The notes under the pieces: model-generated
What the model was told of the DNA's origin: nothing
The model's input: the letters and a program-made list of their open reading frames with translations, nothing else
Database searches by the model: none
Shown: positions 1 to 8,296 of the stretch, one piece after another
How positions within the stretch are numbered: the first letter of the stretch is position 1
How the letters are laid out: each line of letters starts with the position of its first letter
Assembly: GCF_035918095.1 (NCBI RefSeq)
Contig: NZ_CP109137.1
Location: 4,466,001-4,530,000 of the forward strand
Length of the DNA stretch: 64,000 nucleotides
Reading direction: 5' to 3'
DNA from: Streptomyces sp. NBC_01750
Lineage (GTDB): Bacteria > Actinomycetota > Actinomycetes > Streptomycetales > Streptomycetaceae
Position numbers and translations under genes: made by a program

Positions 1-65
1 CGCGTCTCGGCCACTTCACCGAAAGCGCTGGACGAACGATCACTCCGTCGGACAGCCTGACCCGT

Positions 66-920
66 ATGCCAACACCGCTCTCCGAGCTGCCCATTCGCCG
101 TCTGACCATGGACGACCTCATTTCCTGCGCCGATCTGTCCGAGGACCGCGGCTGGCCTCGTGAGGAGCACAAGTGGGGCCTGCTGCTGACGGCAGGGACG
201 GGGTACGGCATCGACGACCCCGCGGGCAAGGGGCTGATGACCGCGTGCGTACTGACCTCGTACGGCTCCGGACTCACCACGATCGGGATGGTGCTCGTCG
301 CCGAGCGGTTCGCCCGGCAGGGCGTCGGACGGCGCCTGATGAAGCATGTGCTCGAGGTGGCCGGGGAGGCCCCGGTCGCTCTGCACGCCACCCCGAACGG
401 GCAGCCGCTCTACGAGGAGCTGGGCTTCATGAACACTGGCCGCGCCGAAATGGTCCGCGGTCACTTCCATGCCTCGGGCCCGGCCGCTGAGGTATCCACG
501 CGCCCGGCGACCGCGGAGGACCTCCAAGCCGTCCTGCGGCTCGATACCGAGGTCTTCGGCCTGGACCGCACCCATATGATCACGCGCCTGCCCGCCTTCG
601 CGGACCAGCTCCGCGTGGCGGAGGAGGACGGCATCCTGACGGGCTACGCGGCGGCCTGGCCGAACATGGAGACCCAGGTCGTCGGCCCGCTGATCGCGCG
701 GGACACGGAGACGGCGCAGGCGCTGATCGCCTCGCTGGCGGCGGGTACGGACCGGCCGCTCCGCACGGACATCGACGTACGCCATGAGGAGCTGCTCACC
801 TGGGTGAAGGAGCACGGCCTTGAGCCGGTCGCCTTCAACGCGGTGATGACCTACGGCATCCCCGTCCTCCCGGGCGACTGGACCCGCCGCTTCGCGCCTT
901 TGACGGTCGCGGCCGGCTAG
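66..920 (+). CDS. GNAT family N-acetyltransferase, two-domain
   Basis: 284 residues, predicted to transfer an acetyl group from acetyl-CoA to an unidentified amine. The first half is a classic GNAT fold: the acetyl-CoA loop RFARQGVGRRLMKHVLE is near residues 81-97, followed by LYEELGF, the usual C-terminal strand of the fold. The second half (about 140-284) looks like the C-terminal Acetyltransf_18 type domain found in YitH-like two-domain GNATs, ending in a conserved-looking VAFNAVMTYG stretch. The ATG at 66 is only a few bases from what may be the transcript start; no clear Shine-Dalgarno is seen. It converges on the MFS gene 20 bp downstream. The family call is secure; the substrate is unknown. 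Confidence 0.85.
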   Translation: MPTPLSELPIRRLTMDDLISCADLSEDRGWPREEHKWGLLLTAGTGYGIDDPAGKGLMTACVLTSYGSGLTTIGMVLVAERFARQGVGRRLMKHVLEVAGEAPVALHATPNGQPLYEELGFMNTGRAEMVRGHFHASGPAAEVSTRPATAEDLQAVLRLDTEVFGLDRTHMITRLPAFADQLRVAEEDGILTGYAAAWPNMETQVVGPLIARDTETAQALIASLAAGTDRPLRTDIDVRHEELLTWVKEHGLEPVAFNAVMTYGIPVLPGDWTRRFAPLTVAAG

Positions 921-940
921 CCGGTCGGGCAGATCCACCC

Positions 941-2173
941 TCAGTGGTGGGCTGCGGTGGCCTGAACAGTGTCGGGGCTCGAGGTGGCGATGACGCGGCT
1001 GGTGTCGGTGCGATTCCCGGTGCGGCTCTCGGTGCGGCTCTCGAGGCGGCGTGAGAGGACGGCGAGGGCGAGGGCCGAGGTGGCGAGGGCCGCGCCGACC
1101 CAGTTGGGGGCGGTGTAGCCGAGGCCGGCCGCGATGACGATGCCGCCCAGCCAGGCCGAGAGCGCGTTGCCGAGGTTGAAGGCACCTATGTTGACGGCAG
1201 ATGCCAGCGTGGGGGCGCCTGCAGCCTGGTCCAGGACCCGCTTCTGCAGCGGCGGGACAGTCGCGAAGCCCAGCGCGCCGATCAGCACGATGGTCACGGC
1301 CGCCGCGATCTTGTTGTGGGCAGTCAACGTGAACAGGGCGAGCACGACCGCAAGGGCACCCAGCGACACATACAGGATGGGCATCAGGGCGCGGTCCGCG
1401 AACTTGCCGCCGACGAGGTTGCCGCCGACCATGCCGAGGCCGAAGAGGACGAGCAGCCAGGTGACGGAGCCGTCGGCGAAGCCGGTGACCTCGGTCATCA
1501 TCGGCGTGATGTAGGTGATGGCGGCGAAGACTCCGCCGAAGCCGAGGACCGTGATCGCCATGGCGAGCAGCACCTGAGCATTACGGAAGGCGGCCAGCTC
1601 GTGCCGCAGCCGTACGCCCTCGACCTTCGGCATGTCGGGTACGAGCTTCGCGACGCCGGCGAGGCCGATGACACCGAGCCCGGCGACGATGGCGAAGGTC
1701 ACCCGCCAACCGATGCTCTGCCCGACGAAGGTGCCCAGCGGGACGCCCACGACATTGGCCACGGTCAGACCCGTGAACATCATCGCGATGGCTCCGGCCT
1801 TCTTTTCGGGAGCGACGAGATCCGCCGCGACGACCGAACCGATGCCGAAGAACGCGCCGTGTGCCAGCGAGGCGACCACCCGTCCTGCGAGCATCACGCC
1901 GAACACCGGGGCGGCCGCAGAGAGCAGGTTGCCGGCGATGAAGAGGCCCATCAGCAGCAGCAGCATGCGCTTGCGGGAGATCCGGGTGCCGAGGACGGTC
2001 ATCAGCGGGGCGCCGAGTACGACACCGAGCGCATAGCCGGTGACCAGGAACCCGGCCATGGGGATCGACACCCCGAAGTCCGTGGCAACCTCGGGCAGCA
2101 ACCCCATGATCACGAACTCGGTGGTGCCGATACCAAAGGCCCCAATGGCGAGGGCGAGGAGCGCGAGTGGCAT
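941..2173 (-). CDS. MFS drug/metabolite exporter (AraJ/Cmr-like)
   Basis: 410-residue, 12-helix major facilitator transporter, probably proton-coupled efflux at the cytoplasmic membrane. The N-terminal GIGTTEFVIMGLLPE motif in helix 1 is typical of the AraJ/NepI/Cmr subgroup, and the RISRKRMLLLL segment fits the loop 2-3 motif A region. The hydrophilic C-tail after about residue 380 (repeated RT/ES) is variable and probably disordered. The ATG at 2173 has GGAAGGTG about 7 bp upstream. It is divergent from a MarR regulator with a 142-bp shared promoter region containing ATTGCA repeats, so repression by that MarR protein is likely. The substrate cannot be read from the sequence. Confidence 0.9.
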   Translation of the reverse strand: MPLALLALAIGAFGIGTTEFVIMGLLPEVATDFGVSIPMAGFLVTGYALGVVLGAPLMTVLGTRISRKRMLLLLMGLFIAGNLLSAAAPVFGVMLAGRVVASLAHGAFFGIGSVVAADLVAPEKKAGAIAMMFTGLTVANVVGVPLGTFVGQSIGWRVTFAIVAGLGVIGLAGVAKLVPDMPKVEGVRLRHELAAFRNAQVLLAMAITVLGFGGVFAAITYITPMMTEVTGFADGSVTWLLVLFGLGMVGGNLVGGKFADRALMPILYVSLGALAVVLALFTLTAHNKIAAAVTIVLIGALGFATVPPLQKRVLDQAAGAPTLASAVNIGAFNLGNALSAWLGGIVIAAGLGYTAPNWVGAALATSALALAVLSRRLESRTESRTGNRTDTSRVIATSSPDTVQATAAHH

Positions 2174-2225
2174 GGAACAGCACCTTCCGAGACGGTTGCA
2201 TCTGCGCCTTACAAGCGTTCACAAT

Positions 2226-2267
2226 AATTGCAGACGCCGCTTAATTGCAAGCGCGGGCTATTGCAAT
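2226..2267. promoter_or_regulatory. Candidate MarR operator between MFS and marR genes
   Basis: Three ATTGCA-type elements lie at 2226-2232, 2243-2249 and 2259-2267. The second and third form an inverted pair, ATTGCA at 2244-2249 and TGCAAT at 2262-2267. The AT-rich patch sits between the divergent starts at 2173 and 2316, as expected for a MarR-family operator. Binding is inferred. Confidence 0.45.
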
Positions 2268-2315
2268 CGTCGTCTATTCTGGTGAGCAGCCGCTCCGGCC
2301 GGAGGAGGAAGACAC

Positions 2316-2774
2316 ATGACCGCGACCGACCCCGCACTCACCGCTCTCTCTCAGAGCTGGTGCTCTCTCTCCCTGCTCCACGGGAAGATCGAGGCCCATA
2401 TCGAGCGCGCCCTCGAGTCCCGGCACGGCCTGAGCATGCGGGAGTACTCACTGCTCGACGTCCTGAGCCGCCAGCACAGCGGCCCCGGCGGCCATCTGCA
2501 GATGAAGCAGGTCGCCGATGCCGTCGTCCTCAGCCAGAGCGCCACCACCCGCCTGGTCACCCGTCTCGAGAACCGCGGCCTGCTGACCCGCTATCTCTGC
2601 GACACCGACCGGCGCGGCATCTACACCGACGTCACCGAGGCAGGCCTGCAGCTGCTCGCCGAGGCGCGGCCCACCAACGACACGGCTCTGCGCGAGGCAC
2701 TCGACGAGGCCTCCAAGAACCCCGAGCTGGCTTCCCTGGTCAAGACTGTCGAGGAACTGAGGGTCCCCGCGTAG
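2316..2774 (+). CDS. MarR family transcriptional regulator
   Basis: 152 residues. The central winged helix-turn-helix is visible around residues 62-95: MKQVADAVVLSQSATTRLVT is the recognition-helix region, followed by the wing CDTDRRGIYTDVTEAG. The flanking N- and C-terminal helices would form the dimer interface usual for MarR. It is divergent from the MFS exporter and probably represses it and itself until a small phenolic or antibiotic-like ligand binds. The ATG at 2316 follows CCGGAGGAGGAAG. A GNAT gene begins 10 bp after its stop, so the two are probably co-transcribed. The ligand is unknown. Confidence 0.9.
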   Translation: MTATDPALTALSQSWCSLSLLHGKIEAHIERALESRHGLSMREYSLLDVLSRQHSGPGGHLQMKQVADAVVLSQSATTRLVTRLENRGLLTRYLCDTDRRGIYTDVTEAGLQLLAEARPTNDTALREALDEASKNPELASLVKTVEELRVPA

Positions 2775-2784
2775 TCTGCCGATC

Positions 2785-3237
2785 ATGAACGATCTGGACA
2801 TACGGCCGGCGGCAGTCGACGACATCCCGGCGATCGTGGCGATGCTCGCCGACGACCCGCTGGGAGCTCAGCGCGAATCGCCGGAGGACCTCGCCCCGTA
2901 CACCGCCGCCTTCGAGCGGCTGGCCCAGGACCCGAATCAGTACCAGGCTGTCGCCGTACGCGAGGGCCGGGTCGTCGGCACGCTCCAGCTCACGATCATC
3001 CCCGGACTGTCCCGCCGAGGCTCCACCCGCTCAATCATTGAGGGCGTCCGGATCCACGCCGACGAGCGAGGCAGCGGTCTCGGCACCCGGCTCATCGAAT
3101 GGGCCATTGACGAATCACGTCGCCAGAATTGCCAGTTGGTTCAGCTGACCTCGGACATCAACCGCACCGACGCCCGCCGCTTCTATGAGCGGCTCGGCTT
3201 CACCGCCTCCCACGTGGGCTTCAAACTCCAGCTCTGA
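2785..3237 (+). CDS. GNAT family N-acetyltransferase
   Basis: 150-residue single-domain GNAT. The acetyl-CoA binding segment is DERGSGLGTRLIEWAIDE near residues 92-109, and the C-terminal ARRFYERLGF motif is characteristic. The preceding strand (VVGTLQLTIIPGLSRRG) is typical of small streptomycete acetyltransferases close to RimI/YhbS-like families. It starts 10 bp after the marR stop and ends 15 bp before the HTH_42 gene, so it lies in an apparent three-gene run. The substrate is not inferable. Confidence 0.88.
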   Translation: MNDLDIRPAAVDDIPAIVAMLADDPLGAQRESPEDLAPYTAAFERLAQDPNQYQAVAVREGRVVGTLQLTIIPGLSRRGSTRSIIEGVRIHADERGSGLGTRLIEWAIDESRRQNCQLVQLTSDINRTDARRFYERLGFTASHVGFKLQL

Positions 3238-3252
3238 TCAAGGGAATTCACC

Positions 3253-4413
3253 GTGCACCGGATCAGTGACGAACAGCGCCGCATCCGGCTCGGCCGCCGC
3301 CATCTGCTGGCCCCGTCCGTGCGCGGTGATACACCGGTGGCGGTCGCCGACGCGATCGTCGCACTGCACGCCACCGACGCCTCGACCGTCTTCCTCTCCG
3401 CCTGCGCACGCCTCACCGACCCGGGCGTCCAAGCCGTGGAGCAGTCTCTGTACGAGGACGTGACGCTGGTCCGGCTGCTCTCCATGCGGCGCACGCTCTT
3501 CGCCGTCTCCGCCGAACTCGCACCGTATGTCGATGCGTCCACCGCGCGTGCCATTGCCGCCAAGGAGCGCAGAACACTCGTCAGTCATCTGGCGGAGGAC
3601 GGGAACGGGCTGGACGAACGGTGGCTCGCCGAAGCCGAGGAGGCGGTCATGGCCGCTCTCGCCGCACGCGGCTCCGCCACCGGCAGCCAGCTCGCCGCCG
3701 ATGTCCCTGCCCTTCGGACGAAGATCACCATCTTCCCCGGCAAGAAGTACGAGACGGTGCAGGGCGTGGCCAGCCGGGTCATCCGCGTGCTCGCCGCCGA
3801 CGGCCGCATCCGGCGAGACCGGCCGCGCGGCTCCTGGACCTCCAGCCAGTTCCGGTGGACGGCGAGCGAGCCATGGCCTCCGTTGCCGGCTGCCGAGGCA
3901 CGGGCCGAACTGGCCAGGCGCTGGCTGCTCTCCTACGGACCGGCCACCGAGGCCGACCTCAAATGGTGGACGGGGTGGTCCCTCGGCGACGTACGCAAAG
4001 CGCTGGCCGCCGCCGGCGCCGAGAAGGTCAGCCTCGATGCGGGCACGGGCTATGTGGCGCCCGGCGACACCGCGCCCGAACCGGCCGTGGAGTCCTGGGC
4101 CGCACTGCTCCCCGCGCTCGATCCGAGTGCCATGGCCTGGGCCGACCGCGACTTCCATCTCAGCGTCGACCATCGCGCCGCGCTCTTCGACCGGTCGGGC
4201 AATATCGGCCCCACCGTGTGGTGGAACGGAGAGATCATCGGCGGCTGGACCCAGCGCGCTGACGGCGAGATCGTCTGGCGACTGCTGACCGACCCTGGCC
4301 GTGAGGCCGCCGCAGCGATCGAAGCGGAGGCCTCACGACTGTCGGCATGGGTGGGAGAGACGCGGATCACGCCCCGCTTCCGTACACCGCTGGAGCGGGA
4401 GTTGACGGCCTGA
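3253..4413 (+). CDS. HTH_42 (AlkZ/YcaQ-like) winged-helix DNA-binding protein
   Basis: 386 residues of the HTH_42 superfamily, built from tandem winged-helix domains. The family includes DNA glycosylases that remove alkylated bases or unhook crosslinks (AlkZ/AZL and AlkX/YcaQ). Start GTG at 3253 follows AAGGGAATTCACC. The N-terminal RLGRRHLLAP and the C-terminal RFRTPLERELTA frame a typical domain. Glycosylases of this family carry a Q-x-Q or Q-x-D catalytic motif near residues 35-45. At that position this protein reads ALHATDASTVF, with His-Ala-Thr in place of the motif, so glycosylase activity is doubtful or uses other residues. The family is confident; catalysis is an open point. Confidence 0.8.
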   Translation: MHRISDEQRRIRLGRRHLLAPSVRGDTPVAVADAIVALHATDASTVFLSACARLTDPGVQAVEQSLYEDVTLVRLLSMRRTLFAVSAELAPYVDASTARAIAAKERRTLVSHLAEDGNGLDERWLAEAEEAVMAALAARGSATGSQLAADVPALRTKITIFPGKKYETVQGVASRVIRVLAADGRIRRDRPRGSWTSSQFRWTASEPWPPLPAAEARAELARRWLLSYGPATEADLKWWTGWSLGDVRKALAAAGAEKVSLDAGTGYVAPGDTAPEPAVESWAALLPALDPSAMAWADRDFHLSVDHRAALFDRSGNIGPTVWWNGEIIGGWTQRADGEIVWRLLTDPGREAAAAIEAEASRLSAWVGETRITPRFRTPLERELTA

Positions 4414-4439
4414 CGGCTGCCTGGGGTCGGCCTCGCGCC

Positions 4440-4455
4440 CGTTTCACGTGAAACA
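4440..4455. promoter_or_regulatory. parS: parS site (ParB-binding)
   Basis: The exact 14-bp palindrome GTTTCACGTGAAAC at 4441-4454 is the Streptomyces parS core. It lies in the 70-bp gap between the convergent HTH_42 and hydrolase genes. ParB, encoded about 31 kb to the right, should load here. Confidence 0.88.
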
Positions 4456-4462
4456 TCACCTC

Positions 4463-4478
4463 TGTTTCACGTGAACGT
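4463..4478. promoter_or_regulatory. Degenerate second parS-like site
   Basis: TGTTTCACGTGAACGT keeps the left arm and centre but has lost one A in the right arm. It lies 8 bp after the intact parS. It looks like a decayed duplicate; ParB affinity would be expected to be reduced. Confidence 0.45.
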
Positions 4479-4483
4479 CCGTT

Positions 4484-5866
4484 TCAGATCCGCAGTCCGC
4501 GCCAGCCCTCCTTGTCCACTCCGCCGGGCACCGCCTCGCCCGGCTCGTAAGGCTCACGTGTGAAGACGAATGACCCCAGGTCGAGATGGCTCACCGAGCC
4601 GTCGTCCCGCCGCACCACGCGCAGTGTCTCCCCCGCGTAGTACCCGTCGAGGCCGGTCCAGGTCCCGTCTGCCTCGGCGACGAAGCGCGAACCACGGCCG
4701 GTGCTGCGGAGCGGCTGCAGTTCCACGCCACGGTCGGCGCCAAGACGCAGGCCGAAGGAGTACGTCCCCCAGTACCAGGGCCCGGTCAGCTCGAGGAGCG
4801 ACTGATCCACCTCGGGCAGCGGCCGCCAGGGCTCAGGGATACGCGGCTCGGCCTCGGCCACGATCCGTACGAGATCAGCGGCTACCACCGCGGTGAGCGG
4901 TCCCGAGGTGGCATTGGCGAGCGCGACGGCAGCCACCCCGTCGTCCACGCTCACCCAGAGTCCGGCGACGAAGCCGGGCAACGAGCCCGTGTGCCCGACA
5001 AGAGTGCGCCCGTCCTTCCGCTGTACCTGCATCCCCAGCCCGTAGGCGCTGTCCCACTCGCCCGCCTCCGGTGGCACGGACGGTGTCCGCATCTCTCGCA
5101 CGGAGGCGGCGCTCAACACGCGATCGTCGCCCTCGGCAAGGAATACGGCGAACCTGCAGAGGTCGGCAGCGGTCGACCAGAGCTGTCCGGACGGAGCCAT
5201 CAGACCAAGATCCTCGGAGGGCTCGGGAAGCATCACATCGGCCCAAGGGTGCACCGCCCAGCCGCCGGCATGCGGAGCCACGGGCCGTGCGCTTGTACGG
5301 TCCATGGCGAGCGGTTCCAGGATCTCGCGCCGCAGGACCTCTTCCCAGGACGCCCCGCGTACCGCCTCGATCAGCGAACCGAGCAGCGTAAAGCCAGGGT
5401 TGGAGTAATGGTGGCGCCGGCCGACGGGATGCATCCGCGGCTGTTGACCAAGGACATCGGAGAGTTCGGGGCGGAGCGAGCCCGGGGTCCGCTCCCACCA
5501 CGGCGCCGGGGACTCCGCGCCCAGGCCGGCGCTGTGGCCGAGGAGCTGAGCGACAGTCACCTCCCCCACACCCGTGCCGGGGAGGTGCTTCTCCAGAGGG
5601 TCGTTCAGATCCAGCAGCCCCGCGTCGCGCAGTATCAGCACCAGGACGGCCGTGAAGGTCTTGGTGATCGAGCCGATGCGGTACTGGGTGTCGGCGTCCG
5701 GGGCATGTCCGTCGACCGAGCTGCGCGAACCCGCCCAGACCAGGTCTCCCTCGCGCGCCACGGCGGCGACGAACGAGGGGGCGCGCCCTTCGGACTGGGC
5801 GACGGCGATGCGATGCAGAAGGGCTCGTTGCGTACCGGGGAGCAGCTCTTCAAAGGGTGAGGTCAT
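4484..5866 (-). CDS. Serine hydrolase, beta-lactamase/DD-peptidase fold
   Basis: 460 residues of the beta-lactamase (class C/esterase/DD-peptidase) superfamily. The catalytic SxxK is SITK within YRIGSITKTFTAVLV near residues 66-80. The second motif YSN is in HHYSNPGF, and HTG (the KTG equivalent) is in LVGHTGSLPGF. After about residue 340 there is a C-terminal beta-rich extension resembling the lipocalin-like tail of family S12/EstB-type enzymes. No signal peptide is visible at the proposed ATG, so it may be cytoplasmic. It converges on the HTH_42 gene with parS between. The substrate (D-amino-acid peptide, ester or lactam) is not determinable. Confidence 0.87.
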   Translation of the reverse strand: MTSPFEELLPGTQRALLHRIAVAQSEGRAPSFVAAVAREGDLVWAGSRSSVDGHAPDADTQYRIGSITKTFTAVLVLILRDAGLLDLNDPLEKHLPGTGVGEVTVAQLLGHSAGLGAESPAPWWERTPGSLRPELSDVLGQQPRMHPVGRRHHYSNPGFTLLGSLIEAVRGASWEEVLRREILEPLAMDRTSARPVAPHAGGWAVHPWADVMLPEPSEDLGLMAPSGQLWSTAADLCRFAVFLAEGDDRVLSAASVREMRTPSVPPEAGEWDSAYGLGMQVQRKDGRTLVGHTGSLPGFVAGLWVSVDDGVAAVALANATSGPLTAVVAADLVRIVAEAEPRIPEPWRPLPEVDQSLLELTGPWYWGTYSFGLRLGADRGVELQPLRSTGRGSRFVAEADGTWTGLDGYYAGETLRVVRRDDGSVSHLDLGSFVFTREPYEPGEAVPGGVDKEGWRGLRI

Positions 5867-5980
5867 GGGGCAGGTCTATCGTTGCCGGTCCGGCCGCGTC
5901 GACTTGAATACGCGGTACGAGGAACGGTCAGCACCGCGATCGGCGGTCGCCTGCATCGGCCGGTTTGCGGGCCGTCAGGT

Positions 5981-6340
5981 GAGCCCGCGGCACCTTCTCC
6001 GCCTCGTCGGGCTCGCGCAACAGTCGGGCGTGCATGACCAACCGGCCTGGCTCAGCAGCTCGGCGACACGGTCCGGCTGCTGCCAGTAGTAGTCGAGCGA
6101 GATCGCGTGACCGAACGCTTCAGTCCGGTGAACCGCTCGTCGACGACCTGGAACACAAGCAGCAGATGCCCGCCCGGAGCCAGCACCCGATGAAACTCTG
6201 CGTGTTCGGGGTCGACCTGTCGCCGCAGATGGTCGCGTTGGCCCGGTGTCCGGCAGATGCAGCGTCGTCATCGAACCCTCGTAGAAGCGCAGGTCGTCAT
6301 AGGACGCCCGTGTGGTGCTCAGGAAATCCGGTTCGGTCAC
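5981..6340 (-). pseudogene. Degraded class I SAM-dependent methyltransferase
   Basis: This is a broken methyltransferase on the minus strand. It starts convincingly with MTEPDFLSTTRASYD, then jumps directly to DLRFYEGSMTTLHLPD, skipping the first Rossmann motifs. In other frames further right-to-left come EFHRVLAPGGHLLLVFQV, then TEAFGHAISLDYYWQQPDRV, then HARLLREPDEAEKVPRAHL, so at least two frameshifts separate recognisable pieces. The missing motif-I/post-I piece, VFGVDLSPQMVALAR, is encoded on the opposite strand at 6202-6246. The gene is therefore deleted, frameshifted and apparently inverted internally, and is not functional. Confidence 0.8.
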
Positions 6341-6391
6341 GGGCGCGCACCATACTCCGGGTGTCAGGACCGGGTTCCCGCATCGGCTCGA

Positions 6392-7873
6392 TCAGGTCTG
6401 CGCCATGTCCACGAAGCGCGAGTAGTGCCCCTGGAAGGCGACGGTGATCGTCGCCGTCGGACCGTTACGGTGCTTGGCCACGATCAGGTCCGCCTCGCCC
6501 GCGCGCGGTGACTCCTTCTCGTACGCATCCTCGCGGTGCAACAGGATGACCATGTCGGCGTCCTGCTCGATGGAGCCCGATTCACGCAGGTCGGAGACCA
6601 TCGGCTTCTTGTCTGTACGCTGCTCGGGGCCACGGTTCAGCTGGGACAGCGCGATCACCGGGAGCTCGAGCTCCTTGGCCAGCAGCTTGAGGTTTCGGGA
6701 CATGTCCGAGACCTCCTGCTGACGGCTCTCGGCACGCTTCGAGCCACCGGACTGCATCAACTGCAGATAGTCGATGACGACCAGCTTCAGACCATTGCGC
6801 TGCTTCAGCCGTCGGCACTTCGCGCGGATCTCCATCATCGAGAGGTTCGGAGAGTCGTCGATATACAGCGGGGCCTGGGACACATCGGGCATGCGGCGCG
6901 CCAGCCGGGTCCAGTCCTCGTCCGTCATCGTCCCGGAGCGCATGTGGTGCAGCGCCACCCGCGCCTCTGCCGACAACAGGCGCATCGCGATCTCGTTGCG
7001 CCCCATTTCGAGGGAGAAGATCACGCTGGGCAGGTTGTTCTTGATCGAACAGGCCCGGGCAAAGTCCAGCGCCAGCGTGGACTTACCCATGGCGGGTCGG
7101 GCCGCGATGACGATCATCTGGCCGGGGTGCAGACCGTTGGTCAGCGAGTCGAAGTCGGTGAAACCGGTAGGCACACCCGTCATCTCACCGCTGCGCGAGC
7201 CGATCGCCTCGATCTCGTCGAGCGCACCTTCCATGATGTCGCCGAGTGGCAGATAGTCCTCGCTGGTGCGCTGCTCGGTGACGGCGTAGATCTCGGCCTG
7301 GGCGGAGTTGACGATCTCGTCGACGTCGCCGTCGGCCGCGTATCCCATCTGCGTGATCTTGGTGCCGGCCTCCACGAGTCTGCGCAGCACGGCGCGCTCA
7401 TGGACGATTTCCGCGTAGTACGAGGCGTTGGCCGCAGTCGGCACCGACTGGACCAGCGTGTGGAGATACGGCGCTCCGCCGACCTTGGTGATCTCGCCTC
7501 GCTTGACGAGTTCGGCGGCAACCGTGATGGGGTCGGCCGGCTCGCCCTTGGCGTAGAGGTCGAGGATCGCTGTGTAGACCGTCTCGTGGGCGGGCCGGTA
7601 GAAGTCGTGGCCCTTGATGATCTCCACGACGTCGGCGATCGCGTCCTTGGAGAGCAGCATGCCGCCGAGGACGGACTGCTCGGCGTCCAGGTCCTGGGGA
7701 GGCACACGTTCGAAGCCGGGGGAGCTTCCGTCCCAGCCGCCGTTGTCCCTGCCGCGCTCGTGCTGGTCTTCTCGGCCGCTGCGGCCGTCGCCGCGGCGCT
7801 GGCGGGAGACGGGCAGACGATCACCGGGACCCTCCGCGGCCCATGGGTCGTCCAAGGGCTCGGAAATGCTCAC
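6392..7873 (-). CDS. dnaB: Replicative DNA helicase DnaB
   Basis: Hexameric 5'-3' replicative helicase, 493 residues from the chosen start. The N-terminal DnaB domain begins around PQDLDAEQSVLGGMLLS. The RecA-like ATPase has Walker A ARPAMGKSTLALD and a Walker B-like KLVVIDYLQLM, followed by DLRESGSIEQDADMVILLHR. No intein is present. The reading frame is open 23 codons further upstream, but GTG at 7871-7873 is preferred: it is preceded at good spacing by GGGAGGAGG and gives VSISEPLDDPW, the usual streptomycete N-terminus. Its upstream region holds a cluster of DnaA boxes. It is the first gene of its leftward unit. Confidence 0.95.
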   Translation of the reverse strand: MSISEPLDDPWAAEGPGDRLPVSRQRRGDGRSGREDQHERGRDNGGWDGSSPGFERVPPQDLDAEQSVLGGMLLSKDAIADVVEIIKGHDFYRPAHETVYTAILDLYAKGEPADPITVAAELVKRGEITKVGGAPYLHTLVQSVPTAANASYYAEIVHERAVLRRLVEAGTKITQMGYAADGDVDEIVNSAQAEIYAVTEQRTSEDYLPLGDIMEGALDEIEAIGSRSGEMTGVPTGFTDFDSLTNGLHPGQMIVIAARPAMGKSTLALDFARACSIKNNLPSVIFSLEMGRNEIAMRLLSAEARVALHHMRSGTMTDEDWTRLARRMPDVSQAPLYIDDSPNLSMMEIRAKCRRLKQRNGLKLVVIDYLQLMQSGGSKRAESRQQEVSDMSRNLKLLAKELELPVIALSQLNRGPEQRTDKKPMVSDLRESGSIEQDADMVILLHREDAYEKESPRAGEADLIVAKHRNGPTATITVAFQGHYSRFVDMAQT

Positions 7874-8020
7874 CGGGCCACCTCCTCCCGTCCGCTCCGC
7901 GGACCTCGCCGTGCCGCTCTTTCTACGGCACGGCACTGACAAAACGAATGGCCAGACTCCGCTTCCGGCGCGTCAGGCGACGGTCCACCGTAGGCCTGTC
8001 GGCACCGTCAGCCAATCTGG

Positions 8021-8109
8021 TTATCCACAGGCCATGTGGACGACGGACCAGATGCTGTGGAGAACCCTGCGGAACCTGTGCACGGACCGGGGGACAGTAC
8101 TGTGGACAA
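8021..8109. promoter_or_regulatory. DnaA-box cluster upstream of dnaB
   Basis: Four candidate boxes lie in 89 bp: TTATCCACA at 8021-8029, TGTGGACGA at 8035-8043 (minus orientation, 8/9), TGTGGAGAA at 8056-8064 (minus, 8/9) and TGTGGACAA at 8101-8109 (minus, exact match to TTGTCCACA). They sit in the 423-bp non-coding gap between the dnaB start and the MATE gene. Direct control of dnaB, or of both divergent genes, by DnaA is inferred. Confidence 0.6.
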
Positions 8110-8260
8110 GTTCATGGCCACCCCGCCACACCCAATCTGACCTGCTATTTTTCCGTCCACTGGCTGTGGGGGAGAAAAACTTTCCCGACTGGACCAAGAT
8201 CAGAACAAACGGCGCACAGAAGAAGGTGCACCAGGAGGATCGGTAAGGAGTGCAAGGCAA

Positions 8261-8290
8261 TTGCATCTCTTACCTGTGGAAGATTAGATT
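8261..8290 (+). promoter_or_regulatory. Candidate promoter of the MATE gene
   Basis: TTGCAT at 8261-8266 and TAGATT at 8285-8290 are spaced by 18 bp. The -10 ends 6 bp before the ATG at 8297, so transcription would start at or very near the start codon and give a leaderless mRNA. Upstream of the ATG there is only a short GAGG with 2-bp spacing. A DnaA-like 7/9 box (TGTGGAAGA, 8275-8283) lies inside the spacer. Confidence 0.45.
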
Positions 8291-8296
8291 GAGGCC

